A stretch of 62,322 nt of DNA. It comes from Archangiaceae bacterium (lineage in GTDB: Bacteria > Myxococcota > Myxococcia > Myxococcales > Myxococcaceae). Each line of letters begins with the position of its first letter. Positions within the stretch are counted from its first letter, which is position 1. This document shows, piece after piece, positions 1 to 10,522 of the stretch. The DNA lies in contig JAACJQ010000210.1 in the NCBI GenBank assembly GCA_016879935.1, positions 1 to 62,322 on the forward strand. The letters are read 5' to 3'. Below the pieces are notes generated by a model, which worked only from the letters and a program-made list of their open reading frames with translations, was not told the origin of the DNA and did not search any database. The translations under genes were made by a program, and so were the position numbers.

Positions 1-28
1 ATGTCTGGAAGCATGGAGCGAACTCTAC

Positions 29-64
29 CCCGCAGGGGCCGATTGACGGTCGACTCCCTGCGGG
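29..64 (-). terminator. Inverted repeat downstream of the first minus-strand gene
   Basis: Two perfect 9-base arms (CCCGCAGGG at 29-37 and CCCTGCGGG at 56-64) flank an 18-base loop, 12 bases past the stop codon of the minus-strand gene at 77-880. It could be an intrinsic terminator for that gene, but no T-run follows, so the function is a guess. Confidence 0.3.
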
Positions 65-76
65 CTCGAGCCTGCT

Positions 77-880
77 TCAGTCGACCCAGAGCACGCCCTC
101 GGGCTGCGAGGCCTGGGTGTTGCCGAAGGTGCGGCGCCACGTGCGGAGGAACAGCGTCGCGTGGTCGGGGTGCTTCACGTGACCGCGCACGTAGATGCGG
201 CCCTTGATGACGACGACCTCGTCTGCCTCGTGAGGACGGCCAGCGCGGCGCAGCTGTGCAGCCTGAGCGATGCCGATATGACGCGCGACGACCGACGTGC
301 TGCTCTGGACCAACGCGTCGACCTCGGTCAGCTCGTCATCGGTCGGGTGCAGAAAGAACCACTCGCCCTGACGAACCGTCTTGCCCGTGCTCCGGCGCTC
401 GGCCTGCACCACGTCGTCACCCTTGAGCGCGACGTGGGCCGCCCACACCGTCGGCGCCGCGCGTGGCAGCTGCGCGATGAACAGGTGCTGCTCGTCCATG
501 CCGACGAGGAAGTGCCGCTTGCGGTCGTCGGTGAAGCGCTCGTACACGCGCGTGCCCGACTTCGTGGTGCGCACCAGGCGAGACCCGTCACGCGGCGCGG
601 GCACGCTCTTGCCCACCTCGAACTCGAAGCGCCGACGCGGCTCGTGCACCATGACGATGAGCTGCTGGCGCGGCTTGTCGACGGTGGTGACGACGACGCG
701 GTTCTCGTCGGCGCCGTGCCACAGCCGAAAGCTCTCGGTCACGCCCACGCGCGGGCGGCGAACGATGTCGAGCTGCACGATGTCGCGGCCCTGACCGCGA
801 CCACCGAAGAGCGGAGCGTCGAGCACCAGCAACGGGAGGCCGGCCTGGGCGAAGCGCGCGACGAGAGGAGCTGCACCCAT
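77..880 (-). CDS. Hypothetical protein, 267 aa
   Basis: I do not recognise the family. The frame is fully open with normal GC-rich codon use and ends at TGA 77-79. The protein is charged and apparently soluble: I see no convincing signal peptide or membrane segment beyond a short hydrophobic stretch (residues 10-25). The C-terminal third holds a basic segment with an RGHVKHPDH motif at about residues 230-238. It lies 74 bp downstream of the STAS-like gene at 955-1383 on the same strand and could share its transcript. The ATG start lacks a strong ribosome binding site, so the N-terminus is uncertain. Confidence 0.7.
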   Translation of the reverse strand: MGAAPLVARFAQAGLPLLVLDAPLFGGRGQGRDIVQLDIVRRPRVGVTESFRLWHGADENRVVVTTVDKPRQQLIVMVHEPRRRFEFEVGKSVPAPRDGSRLVRTTKSGTRVYERFTDDRKRHFLVGMDEQHLFIAQLPRAAPTVWAAHVALKGDDVVQAERRSTGKTVRQGEWFFLHPTDDELTEVDALVQSSTSVVARHIGIAQAAQLRRAGRPHEADEVVVIKGRIYVRGHVKHPDHATLFLRTWRRTFGNTQASQPEGVLWVD

Positions 881-954
881 GACGAACCCGCCGGCTCGAG
901 GCTCCAGACGTGGAGCGCCCGCGCCGACGCGTCACGGAGACGAGGTCTGACTGC

Positions 955-1383
955 TCAGCCGACCTTCTTCAGGTCTTGCGGCTTCGCCGTCTTCAGCCAC
1001 GCGAGCGCGTCGGCCGGGTTCGAGAAGATGCGCACCTCGACACCACCCATCATCTCGAACTGCTTCGCGGTCGCTTTCATCTGCAGCTGGCCGACGGCGC
1101 GTTCGGGGTTGACGATGGCCCAGAAGAGCCAGCCCGTCGCGTGCGCGCGGGGGAACCACTCCGTCGACGCCCACTTCGAGTCGGCCTCGTCGAGCACGGT
1201 GTTTCTCCGGTCGTCGCTCAGCCACTTCTTCGCGCCGGTCTTCTTCATGTGATCGAGGCCACACTCGAGCAGGTCGTGAAAGTCCTTTCCGACCATGCGG
1301 GTGAGGAACTCGTGATGAATGATGCCTTCGGAGTGGTACTTCAAAACGGCGCTGTCGTTCTTGAACACGATGGTTTCGGCCAT
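955..1383 (-). CDS. STAS/SpoIIAA-like protein, 142 aa
   Basis: Small soluble protein starting MAETIVFKND. Its length and alternating strand/helix pattern, ending in an amphipathic helix (NPADALAWLKTA), resemble the SpoIIAA-like/STAS fold found in many myxobacterial single-domain proteins. The ATG at 1383 is preferred over an in-frame GTG 12 bases upstream because GGAGGG sits 4 bases before it. STAS-like proteins often act as partner-switching or lipid-binding modules, but nothing here names a partner. The assignment rests on fold impression only; it could equally be an unassigned family. Confidence 0.55.
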   Translation of the reverse strand: MAETIVFKNDSAVLKYHSEGIIHHEFLTRMVGKDFHDLLECGLDHMKKTGAKKWLSDDRRNTVLDEADSKWASTEWFPRAHATGWLFWAIVNPERAVGQLQMKATAKQFEMMGGVEVRIFSNPADALAWLKTAKPQDLKKVG

Positions 1384-1437
1384 GGGGCCCTCCACGCGGT
1401 CTCCATTTCAAGTCGCTTGCCGCGCTGAAGCGGTTGA

Positions 1438-1791
1438 TCAACCTCGACGTGCGCTGGGGCCTTCGTGACCGCCTGGGTGTTTTGCAGCCGAAAGCCCACG
1501 CGTGAGCCACTGCTCGAGCGTCTTGCGCGTGCGCACGCCGGCCGTCATGACCCTGACGAAGCCGCGCATCGTCCGCCCTCCGAGTTTCATCGGCTGCACG
1601 TGCTCGAGGGCGCAGAGCTGGTCTCGCTCCCCGGGGCGAATCCGCACGAGCAGACCGTCGACGCCGACCGAGCAACACATGGCGCCGTTCACCATGAAGG
1701 CGAGCCCGCCCATCATCGGCTTCTCGACGACGACGCCCTTCGCGCCGAGGAGCTCGCGAACCCGCGCGGCCAACCGTTCATCGATGGCCAT
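1438..1791 (-). CDS. TfoX/Sxy N-terminal domain protein, 117 aa
   Basis: Last gene of a four-gene minus-strand operon. The protein begins MAIDERLAARVREL and contains the TfoX N-domain pattern: a KPMMGGLAFMVNG-like segment, then the 'CCSVGVDGLLVRI' strand and a 'GGRTMRGFVRV' strand. TfoX/Sxy is a competence regulator in gammaproteobacteria; single-domain versions in other phyla are of unknown role. The ATG overlaps the TGA of the preceding gene by one base (TGATG), which suggests translational coupling. Its own stop lies in a 12-base palindrome, GGTTGATCAACC (1432-1443). Confidence 0.85.
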   Translation of the reverse strand: MAIDERLAARVRELLGAKGVVVEKPMMGGLAFMVNGAMCCSVGVDGLLVRIRPGERDQLCALEHVQPMKLGGRTMRGFVRVMTAGVRTRKTLEQWLTRGLSAAKHPGGHEGPSARRG

Positions 1792-2162
1792 CACCGCCCT
1801 GCCAGTCGCGCGAGCTCGTCGGCGGCAGGCTTGAACGCGAGCCGGTCGAAGAAGAGCGTGATGCGCGAGATGCGGCCGGCGTCGACGTGCAGCGACTCCG
1901 CCATCGGCAGCTTCAGGCCTGCGGTCGTCACGAAGTCGTAGATGACGCACACGTCGTCACCCTCGGTGAACACCTGCTTCACCTCGGTGCGCGCCCAGAC
2001 GGGGCCGATGCGTCGCAGCACGGCGAGGTACGCACTCGCGCCACGCACGTCGTTGCCAGGGCTCGTGAAAGCCACGTCGGGCGAGAGCAGCTCCTCGACG
2101 GTGCTGAGCGCCTTGCTGCTGCACGCTTCGATGTACGCGACGGCGATGTCTCTGCTGGTCAT
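1791..2162 (-). CDS. SnoaL/NTF2-like fold protein, 123 aa
   Basis: Small alpha+beta-barrel protein of the SnoaL/NTF2 superfamily: N-terminal helices with 'AVAYIEACSSKALSTVEELLSPDVAFTSP' character (residues 6-34), a following 'RGASAYLAVLRRI' helix and a C-terminal strand with 'ISRITLFFDRLAF'. Many family members are small-molecule isomerases or polyketide cyclases, others just bind ligands; the substrate is unknown. The ATG at 2162 has GGAGGT eight bases upstream. It sits 28 bp after the sigma factor gene, which itself carries a C-terminal SnoaL-like domain, so the two may sense or process the same kind of ligand. Confidence 0.8.
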   Translation of the reverse strand: MTSRDIAVAYIEACSSKALSTVEELLSPDVAFTSPGNDVRGASAYLAVLRRIGPVWARTEVKQVFTEGDDVCVIYDFVTTAGLKLPMAESLHVDAGRISRITLFFDRLAFKPAADELARLAGR

Positions 2163-2190
2163 GAGAGCGACCTCCACTTCGGGTTTCACG

Positions 2191-3099
2191 TCATGACAAC
2201 CGAGGCACCCGAAACTGTGCGGTCTGGCCGACGAACACGTCCATCGAGGCCACGGCGTCGTCGACGAAGCGCAGCACCATGACCGAATGGAGCGCGCCCG
2301 CGCGGGAGAACACGAAGGCCGGCGAACCATTCGCGCGCGTGGGCACGAGCTGAACGCCCCCGGCCCAGAACGACTGGAAGCGGGGTGACGTGAAGAAGGC
2401 GCGCACGGCCTCGACGCCGCGAAACCACATCGCCCACGGAGGCATCGCCAGCTCGACGTCACGCCGCAGCAGCGCCACCAGCGCGTCGAGGTCGTGCGTG
2501 TGCCAGGCCTGCAGAAAGCGCTCGAGCGTCTGCGGCGCCGGCTCATCGTGGTGAAGCTTCACCATCGAGAGCGCCTCACGCCCACGATGGAGCGCGCTGT
2601 TCACCGACGAGACGGTGAGCTCGAGCGCTTCGGAGATCTCCTCCGCCGACCAACCGAGCACGTCTTTCAGCAGCACCGCCGCGCGCTGCCTCGGTGGCAC
2701 CCGCTGCAGCACCGCGATGAACGCGAGCGCCACCGTCTCGCGTCGCTCGAGCTGCTCGTCGACGCCGGGAAACAACAGCGTGTCGGGCGCGGGCGAGATG
2801 AACGACGACGCCTCACCTTCGACGAGCGTGAAGTCGGCGCCCGAAGGAGCCACCTCGAGCTGCGGCATCGTCAGGTGACGCCGGCGCTCGAGTGCGTTGA
2901 GGCAGGTGTTGGTGGCGATGGTGAAGAGCCACCGCTCCATCGGCGCGTCGCCGCGAAAGGAGTCTCTGGCCCGCCACGCGCGCTCCAGCGTCTGCTGAAC
3001 GAGGTCTTCGGCTTCGTCGAAGCGGCCGGCGAGACGGTAACAATGTCGAAGCAGCGCAGGCCGAACCGCAGCGAGCACCGTCTCGAACTCGGCGGCCAT
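2191..3099 (-). CDS. ECF sigma-70 factor with C-terminal SnoaL-like domain, 302 aa
   Basis: Residues 8-75 form sigma region 2 (RPALLRHCYRLAGRFDEAEDLVQQTLERAW, then MERWLFTIATNTCLN). Region 4 is at about residues 125-180 (LQRVPPRQRAAVLLKDVLGWSAEEISEAL with VSSVNSALHRGR). From about residue 190 a SnoaL-like domain follows, as in the TIGR02960/SigG-like sigma group, where the C-terminal domain replaces a classical anti-sigma partner and tunes activity. The gene starts 7 bp after the stop of the membrane Ser/Thr kinase gene, so the kinase may control it by phosphorylation; that last point is inference. Confidence 0.92.
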   Translation of the reverse strand: MAAEFETVLAAVRPALLRHCYRLAGRFDEAEDLVQQTLERAWRARDSFRGDAPMERWLFTIATNTCLNALERRRHLTMPQLEVAPSGADFTLVEGEASSFISPAPDTLLFPGVDEQLERRETVALAFIAVLQRVPPRQRAAVLLKDVLGWSAEEISEALELTVSSVNSALHRGREALSMVKLHHDEPAPQTLERFLQAWHTHDLDALVALLRRDVELAMPPWAMWFRGVEAVRAFFTSPRFQSFWAGGVQLVPTRANGSPAFVFSRAGALHSVMVLRFVDDAVASMDVFVGQTAQFRVPRLS

Positions 3100-3106
3100 G
3101 CGACTC

Positions 3107-4762
<1,656 letters not shown>

Positions 4763-4945
4763 CGCGGGCGCACTCTGACACACCACATGAAGAACAGAAC
4801 GGACTTGAGGGGTTACGCGGCCGTCGCCGACGAACGTAAAGCACTGCCTGAATGGCGCGCACGGCCTCGCGTCCGGGTGCATCGGTCACCACGACGCCAG
4901 CTCCATCTGGAGTGGATCAGCCACATTTCGAGGTAGAACGCCGCC

Positions 4946-5719
4946 ATGCACGCCATCGTCATCGCTCTCGCCGTCCTCGCGCAGATTGGGCCCGACAAGA
5001 AGGTCGACCTGTCGGACAAGAAGGACTCGATGGGCGCCGTCACCGACGGCAAGGGCCACTACGTCATCTACAACGCGAAGGAGCCGCTCGCAGGCCCCAC
5101 CCTGTACGGCGACGGCAAGGTGTTTCACCTCATGCGCACCATCGGGGGCGGGGCGAGCGGCACCGAGAGCTTCAGCCTGAGCTACTGGGACCCGCGCGTG
5201 TACCGGGCCGAGAACAGCTACGCGTCGTTCAACATGAAGGACGACGGCCGGGCGTTCGACAACACCTGCGCCGACATCACCACGAAGCTGACGAAGGTTC
5301 CGAAAGACGAGCTCACGAAGATGCTGGGCTCGGCCGAGTTCCGCGGCTCGAAGTGGACTCGTCGGCCCGCGAGCCTGTTCCGCGACGATACGGGCACCTA
5401 CTACCTCGTCGACCGCCTCCGCACCGATGACGACGCCGACCGCCGCGACTGGCGCGTCTTCATCGGCCCGCGCGGCAAGATGAAGCTCGCCGCGCTCAAA
5501 GACGTGGTCGACGACGACCAGGGCCAGATTTTCGCCACGAAGGACGGCTCGCTGCGCCTCGTCACCGGCACCGGCGAGAAGAAGTGGGTGAAGGGCAAGA
5601 CCGAGCTGAAGCTGACCGAGGTCGACCTCGACACGTTCCGCAACGCGCGCATGGTGTACGTCGAGCTCGGGCCGTACTCGGGCGAGAAGCTCGGCACGCC
5701 CTGCGACGACCTGATGTGA
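4946..5719 (+). CDS. Secreted hypothetical protein, 257 aa
   Basis: Begins with a short signal-like hydrophobic stretch (MHAIVIALAVLAQ) followed by a highly charged, Lys/Asp-rich body. GAGGT lies about 11 bases before the ATG. I do not recognise the family; there are two cysteines and no obvious catalytic motif. It runs divergently from the kinase gene at 3107-4762, separated by 183 bp that may hold both promoters. The next plus-strand gene begins 72 bp further on and is also secreted, so the two may be co-expressed. Confidence 0.75.
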   Translation: MHAIVIALAVLAQIGPDKKVDLSDKKDSMGAVTDGKGHYVIYNAKEPLAGPTLYGDGKVFHLMRTIGGGASGTESFSLSYWDPRVYRAENSYASFNMKDDGRAFDNTCADITTKLTKVPKDELTKMLGSAEFRGSKWTRRPASLFRDDTGTYYLVDRLRTDDDADRRDWRVFIGPRGKMKLAALKDVVDDDQGQIFATKDGSLRLVTGTGEKKWVKGKTELKLTEVDLDTFRNARMVYVELGPYSGEKLGTPCDDLM

Positions 5720-5791
5720 CAAGCGCAGAGAATCGCTGAAGAAGCGTCGAACGACAGATCGCCACGCGGGGTGGTGCGTTGAAGGGCCACC

Positions 5792-7237
5792 ATGCCCAGC
5801 ACGCTCTTTCTCGCGATGGCCACGTTGTTGACCGCAGCTCCGGCGCTCGTCGACGGCGCAAAGGCGAAGCCGCCGACCGCACCTTCGAAGAGCGAACTCT
5901 ACACGACCTATTTCTACACGGCCGGAGAGGCCATCGTGCAGGGCTACGAGTCAGACACGCACGTGCGCATCATCAGCCTCACGGGCAAGAAGGGCACGTT
6001 GTGGGAAGGCACCGTGCACCGCGGCGACGCGACGGTGGTGCAGACGGGGCAGGGCACGTTCGGCTTTCTCTCTGACAAGAAGGCCGCGATTCTGGTCGGC
6101 ACGCCGCAGAGCTGCACGTGCGTCGGCTACTTCGGCAAGGACGAGACCGGTTCGTTCCGCAGCAACCACATGTTCCTCCAGACGCCGCCGCTGTCGAGTA
6201 GCGGCAAGGAGCGCGTCGTCATCTGGGCGATGGAGGACCTCTCGCTCGAGGTGCGCGCGCCGAAGAAGGAGAAGCTCATCAAGAAGGCGACGCTCAAGAA
6301 GGGCGAGTCGCTCACGCTGATTCGGGAGCTCGACGTGGCCGTGGGCGCGACGCTCGAGCTGGTCGCCTCGAGCGGTACGTTCACCGCGCAGGCGTATTGG
6401 GACGAGGGCTTCACGGTGCCGGCCGACAACGGCTCCGCGGGCGGCAAGTCGTTTCACACGTTCGTCGGCAGCGTCACCAACGGCGTGAACGACTTGAACG
6501 TGCTCGCGCCACGCCTCGACGCGAAGGTCGTCATCACCGACCTGGTCGAGAAGAAGGTGTTGTTCCAGGGCGTGGTGAAGGGCGGCGGCGCGAAGACGCT
6601 GACGCTGACGGACAAGTACGTGAGCGTCGAGAGCGACGTGCCGGTGAACGTCGTCGTCGCGGCGCTCGAGCACTACAAGACGGGCTACGCCGAGCACCAC
6701 TTCGCGGCGGGGCTCGAGGGCACGCAGATCGACAACGAGTTCCTCGTCACCACGTCCGGCGAGCTGTGGATGTTCAGCTACTACGACGGCAACGACATCA
6801 CCGTGAAGGACGCGACGACGGGCAAGGTGGTGTTCGAGGGCCGGCTCGACGCGGGCGCGGTGAAGGGCCTGACGCCGGGGCACGGGTTGTTCTCGGTGCG
6901 CGGCTCGCGGGGGCTCTCGACGATGGGCGGCGCGAGCGCGTGCGGTGCAGACTACTCACCGGCTGGCGGGTTGTTTGCCATCGACGACGCAGTGCTCGAG
7001 GTGGTGGCGCAGATTCGCGAGGAGCGCATTCGTGAGGCGACCGCGCAGGGCCGCACGTTGACCGAGCAGGAGCTGAAGGCGCCGGTCAATCAGCAGGAGT
7101 GGACGAAGCACCAGAAGACGTTCCAGGAGTCGTACTCGGCGAAGTCGAAGCCGAAGGGGGCGTCGGCGGCCGAGGCAGCTCCGGCGGCCAAGTCGCTCTC
7201 GCTCGACGAGTTCAACCAGCGGTCGGCCGCGCATTGA
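5792..7237 (+). CDS. Secreted beta-rich hypothetical protein, 481 aa
   Basis: N-terminal signal peptide (MPSTLFLAMATLLTAAPALVDG) followed by an all-beta body of repeated strand pairs to about residue 400, then a charged C-terminal helix region (residues 405-481) rich in Glu, Gln and Ala. GAAGGG precedes the ATG by a normal distance. I cannot place it in a named family; its strand pattern recalls IgGFc-binding-type or adhesin-like domains, but that is weak. Its stop codon is back to back with the stop of the convergent gene at 7238 (TGA|TCA), leaving no intergenic DNA. Confidence 0.75.
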   Translation: MPSTLFLAMATLLTAAPALVDGAKAKPPTAPSKSELYTTYFYTAGEAIVQGYESDTHVRIISLTGKKGTLWEGTVHRGDATVVQTGQGTFGFLSDKKAAILVGTPQSCTCVGYFGKDETGSFRSNHMFLQTPPLSSSGKERVVIWAMEDLSLEVRAPKKEKLIKKATLKKGESLTLIRELDVAVGATLELVASSGTFTAQAYWDEGFTVPADNGSAGGKSFHTFVGSVTNGVNDLNVLAPRLDAKVVITDLVEKKVLFQGVVKGGGAKTLTLTDKYVSVESDVPVNVVVAALEHYKTGYAEHHFAAGLEGTQIDNEFLVTTSGELWMFSYYDGNDITVKDATTGKVVFEGRLDAGAVKGLTPGHGLFSVRGSRGLSTMGGASACGADYSPAGGLFAIDDAVLEVVAQIREERIREATAQGRTLTEQELKAPVNQQEWTKHQKTFQESYSAKSKPKGASAAEAAPAAKSLSLDEFNQRSAAH

Positions 7238-7855
7238 TCAGCGCGTGCGTTTGCGAAGCAGCAGCCACGCGCCGAGCGGAAACGCGAGCACGACGAGCAG
7301 CGCGAAGAGTGAACCGAGCAGCTGCCCGAGCTGACGGTCGTTTCGTTGCTCGGCGGTCTTCCAGGTGACGGGGCCGTCGAAGGAGCGGATGAAGGTGTCG
7401 AAGTCGTGCCGGAGCAGCGCTTCGTTCGAGGCGAGGCCGAGCAACCCGACCTGCATCGCCTCGTGCTCGAAGGGCAGCTGAACGGTGAGCTGGAAGAACT
7501 CGGTGCCGTTGGCGTTGGCGCGTGACTCGAGCACTTCGAGCTCGAGGTCCTTCCAGAGGAGCGTTCGATACGCGAAGGACTCCATCGTGATGCCGCCCGG
7601 AGCGGCTGCTTCTCGGGCGCTCGACTCGACGATGGCGTGGTTGGTGGGCACCTGCGCGATGGTTCCACCGAGGCCGGTGAGCGTGAGCGCGGCGAACGAG
7701 GGGCTGGTTTGGTTCGCGCGCTGCCAGGTTCGGATTCCGGTCGCGAGGTCCGGCTGGGCCTCGAACCCGGCGGGCACCTCGAAGCGGAAGCCGCGAGCGT
7801 CTTGGACCGGCGCCGCTGCGGTCAGCAGGGCCAACAGCGGCAGCGCGGCGACCAT
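7238..7855 (-). CDS. Membrane-anchored exported hypothetical protein, 205 aa
   Basis: Starts with a signal-like segment (MVAALPLLALLTAAAPVQ) and ends with a transmembrane helix (about 178-198, LGSLFALLVVLAFPLGAWLLL) and a basic tail (RKRTR), so most of the chain should face the periplasm. The middle part is unrecognised. Its ATG overlaps the stop of the upstream gene (TGATG), implying translational coupling. It is the last gene of an operon headed by a giant lipoprotein and a Ser/Thr kinase. An upstream extension to 8077 is open but is the reverse reading of the previous gene and is excluded. Confidence 0.8.
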   Translation of the reverse strand: MVAALPLLALLTAAAPVQDARGFRFEVPAGFEAQPDLATGIRTWQRANQTSPSFAALTLTGLGGTIAQVPTNHAIVESSAREAAAPGGITMESFAYRTLLWKDLELEVLESRANANGTEFFQLTVQLPFEHEAMQVGLLGLASNEALLRHDFDTFIRSFDGPVTWKTAEQRNDRQLGQLLGSLFALLVVLAFPLGAWLLLRKRTR

Positions 7856-8748
7856 CAGAACGTCATCGAGAACGAGCTCATCACACCACCCTGTACCGGC
7901 ACGACGACGGCCGACGCAGCGGGTGCATCGCCACCGGGGTTGATCAGAAACACCACCGCACCCGCCGCGAGCGCGACACCACCGGCCACCGACAACGCGA
8001 CGCCCAGGTTCTGTGATTGCGCGGCCTGGTTGTAGGTCGTGAACGCCTCGGGGTTCGTGCACTGCGCATCGGGGCACAACATCTTCACCTTCGCGGCGCC
8101 CGCCGACGCCTGCGCTCCGAACACGCCGCCGACGACCAGAGCGGCGGCACCTGCTCCCGCGACGGCGACGCCAGCGATGCGACCCGGCGTGAAGAACGGC
8201 TTCGCCTCAGTCACCACGACTGGCGTCACCACCGGCGCGACCTCGGGCTTCGTCTCCGGCGGTGGGGCGGTCACCATCGGAACCACCGGCGGCGGCTCGA
8301 CCTTCGGCTGCGGAGGCGGCGTCAGGCCCAGCGTGTTGCGCAGCGTCGTCGAGAACTCGCCCGACAGCTTCGGCTCGGCCTTCGTCACCAGGGCCGCCAA
8401 CGCTCCATCGGCATCGACGACGCCGAGCGACTTTCCGTCTTCGTCGATAGAGAGCCCCTCGACCCGCAGTGTCGCGTCATCGAGCACCGCGCCGACCTCG
8501 ACCGTCACCAGCACCGCGGCTTGCTTCTTTCGCGCCGCCTCGACGAGGCACACGCGCTTGGCTTTGCACGTCGTCAGGTCTTCGACGGCGGCGGCCATTG
8601 GCACGCCCTTCAGCTTTGACGCGACGTCTGCCGCTGCAGCCATCGCCTTCGGGCTGGTGATGCCAGTGCGGCGGCTCAACACCACCCACGCCTGGGGCGT
8701 GGCTGCATGGCTGGTCGACACGACGGCGCACAACGCGAGTGAGAGCAT
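7855..8748 (-). CDS. Exported hypothetical protein with Pro/Val linker and two membrane segments, 297 aa
   Basis: Signal peptide (MLSLALCAVVSTSHA), a globular N-terminal part (residues 16-140) containing 'CKAKRVCLVEAARKKQAAVLV', a Pro/Val-rich linker (about 140-180) and two hydrophobic segments (about 188-208 and 245-265). This layout, a domain followed by proline linker and paired helices, recurs in genes next to myxobacterial kinases, and this one begins 10 bp after the kinase stop at 8759. It may be an envelope partner of that kinase. Function unknown. Confidence 0.8.
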   Translation of the reverse strand: MLSLALCAVVSTSHAATPQAWVVLSRRTGITSPKAMAAAADVASKLKGVPMAAAVEDLTTCKAKRVCLVEAARKKQAAVLVTVEVGAVLDDATLRVEGLSIDEDGKSLGVVDADGALAALVTKAEPKLSGEFSTTLRNTLGLTPPPQPKVEPPPVVPMVTAPPPETKPEVAPVVTPVVVTEAKPFFTPGRIAGVAVAGAGAAALVVGGVFGAQASAGAAKVKMLCPDAQCTNPEAFTTYNQAAQSQNLGVALSVAGGVALAAGAVVFLINPGGDAPAASAVVVPVQGGVMSSFSMTF

Positions 8749-8758
8749 CGGTGTTCTC

Positions 8759-10516
8759 CTACAGCGACGACGTGTCTTCCTCGAGGCGGAGCAACGTCAC
8801 CTCGAGGCTCTCGAGATCGGTCCTCGACAGTGATTCGGCCTGACTGAGTTTGGACTTCACGGCGTTGAGCGTCTTGCGCAGCAGCGCCACGTTCTCACCG
8901 GCCTTCTCTGCCGCGGTCAGCTTCACATCGAGCTTCTTCACCATCGCGTCGAGGCGGGCGGTGGGGTTCTTCACGACTACGGGCTTCGGCTCCACGGGCT
9001 TCGCGACCGGAGGCTCCACGGGCTTGGCAACGTTCGCGGGCTCCACCGGTTTCGCGACGGGAGCGGGTTCGACGGGCTTCACGACGACAGGCTCGATTGG
9101 CGCTGGCGTCGGTGGCTCGACGACGGGTGGCGGCGCGACGACCACCGGCTGCACGACGGGCTGAAGCGAGGGCTGGGTCACAGGCCTCAACGGCTCCTCG
9201 GCCGGCGCGGGCGCACTTGCTCCGCCACTCGACAGCACGACGACGACACCAATCACCGCCGCGAGGGCCACACCTCCGAGCACGAAGAACGGCACCTTCG
9301 AACGCGGCGCAGCGAGCTCGTCTTCGACAGCTTGCAGTTGCTGTGCGGTCGGAGCGCGCTGCGCAGGCGAGTTGAACTCCTTCGTCTTCGCGACGACGGC
9401 GGTGCTGAGCAGGGCGTTGGGCGAGACCTCCTGCGTGGTCGCGAGGTCCTTGCGGGCGGGCTCGAGGTCGGCGGGCTTCACCTCGATGGAGAGCGGCCGC
9501 GGGTCGACCGACGTCGCCTGGGCCTTCGCCTCGGCCGCAGGGTCGACCATCGTCGCCTTCACGTCGAGCGGCACCACGTTGCGGGGCTCGGCGTCGGTGC
9601 CGTACATCTTCTTCAGCTTCACGATGCGCTGGCGCACCGCCTCTGCCGACTCGGGGCGCAGCTCGGGCTTCTTCTCGAGCAGCTGTGCGACGAGCGCGTC
9701 GAGCGTGTCGGGCACGGCGCGGTTCAACGTCGAAACACGTGGTGCAGGCTGCTGTGCATGTTTGAGCAACATCTCCATCACCGAGTCGGCGGTGAAGGGT
9801 TGCTGGCCGGTGAGCAGCTCGAACGCGAGCACGCCGATGGCGTAGAGGTCCATCGCGGGGCCGACGATGCCGCCGTTGGCCTGCTCCGGAGCCATGTACG
9901 CCGGCGTGCCCAGCATGATGCTCGCGCGGGTGGCGGGCGTGTGCCCGAGCACGCCGAGCTTCGCGATGCCGAAGTCGAGCAGCTTCACGTACCGCGACCC
10001 GTCACGCTGACGACACAGGAAGATGTTCGACGGCTTCAGGTCGCGATGAATGACGCCCGCGGTGTGCGCCGATGACAAGGCTGAGAGAACCTCGTCGAGA
10101 ATCACGAGTACGTCTTTGAGCGGTAGCCGGTTGTTCTGCTTTTTGTACGTCGCGAGCACGGCCTCGAGTGGCTCGCCGTCGAGGTACTCCATGACGATGC
10201 ACTGGCGACCGTCGGGCAGTTGGCCAAACCCGAACACGTCGACGATGCCGCGGTGACCGACCTTGTTCACCGCACGCGCTTCCGAGACGAGGCGCTCGAC
10301 GACCTCGGGGTTGTCAGCGACTTCGTGGCGCAGCACCTTGATGGCGACGCGCTTGCCGATGACCGGTTGCTGGCCCTCGTAGACGATGCCCATGCCGCCC
10401 ACGCCGAGGCGGCTCGTCACGCGGTACCCCGACACCTCGGAGCCGATGACCGGGTCTCTCAGGGACGTCGGCTCGAGGCCGGGTCCGTCGTTGTCCTCAT
10501 CGTCGGTCATCGTCAC
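8759..10516 (-). CDS. Membrane Ser/Thr protein kinase, 585 aa
   Basis: Kinase domain at residues 28-300 with glycine loop LGVGGMG (37-43), K60, HRDLKPSN, LLDFGIAKLG and GTPAYMAPEQ, so all key residues are present. After a juxtamembrane stretch comes one transmembrane helix (PFFVLGGVALAAVIGVVVVL, about residues 405-425), a long Pro/Val/Lys repeat linker with many 'PVEPxxVAKPVEP' copies, and a C-terminal coiled-coil-like segment (about residues 525-585). The linker suggests a domain reaching through the cell wall. It begins 6 bp after the giant lipoprotein gene and is followed by two envelope proteins. The start may be the GTG at 10516 or the ATG at 10510. Confidence 0.94.
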   Translation of the reverse strand: MTMTDDEDNDGPGLEPTSLRDPVIGSEVSGYRVTSRLGVGGMGIVYEGQQPVIGKRVAIKVLRHEVADNPEVVERLVSEARAVNKVGHRGIVDVFGFGQLPDGRQCIVMEYLDGEPLEAVLATYKKQNNRLPLKDVLVILDEVLSALSSAHTAGVIHRDLKPSNIFLCRQRDGSRYVKLLDFGIAKLGVLGHTPATRASIMLGTPAYMAPEQANGGIVGPAMDLYAIGVLAFELLTGQQPFTADSVMEMLLKHAQQPAPRVSTLNRAVPDTLDALVAQLLEKKPELRPESAEAVRQRIVKLKKMYGTDAEPRNVVPLDVKATMVDPAAEAKAQATSVDPRPLSIEVKPADLEPARKDLATTQEVSPNALLSTAVVAKTKEFNSPAQRAPTAQQLQAVEDELAAPRSKVPFFVLGGVALAAVIGVVVVLSSGGASAPAPAEEPLRPVTQPSLQPVVQPVVVAPPPVVEPPTPAPIEPVVVKPVEPAPVAKPVEPANVAKPVEPPVAKPVEPKPVVVKNPTARLDAMVKKLDVKLTAAEKAGENVALLRKTLNAVKSKLSQAESLSRTDLESLEVTLLRLEEDTSSL

Positions 10517-10522
10517 GAAGCG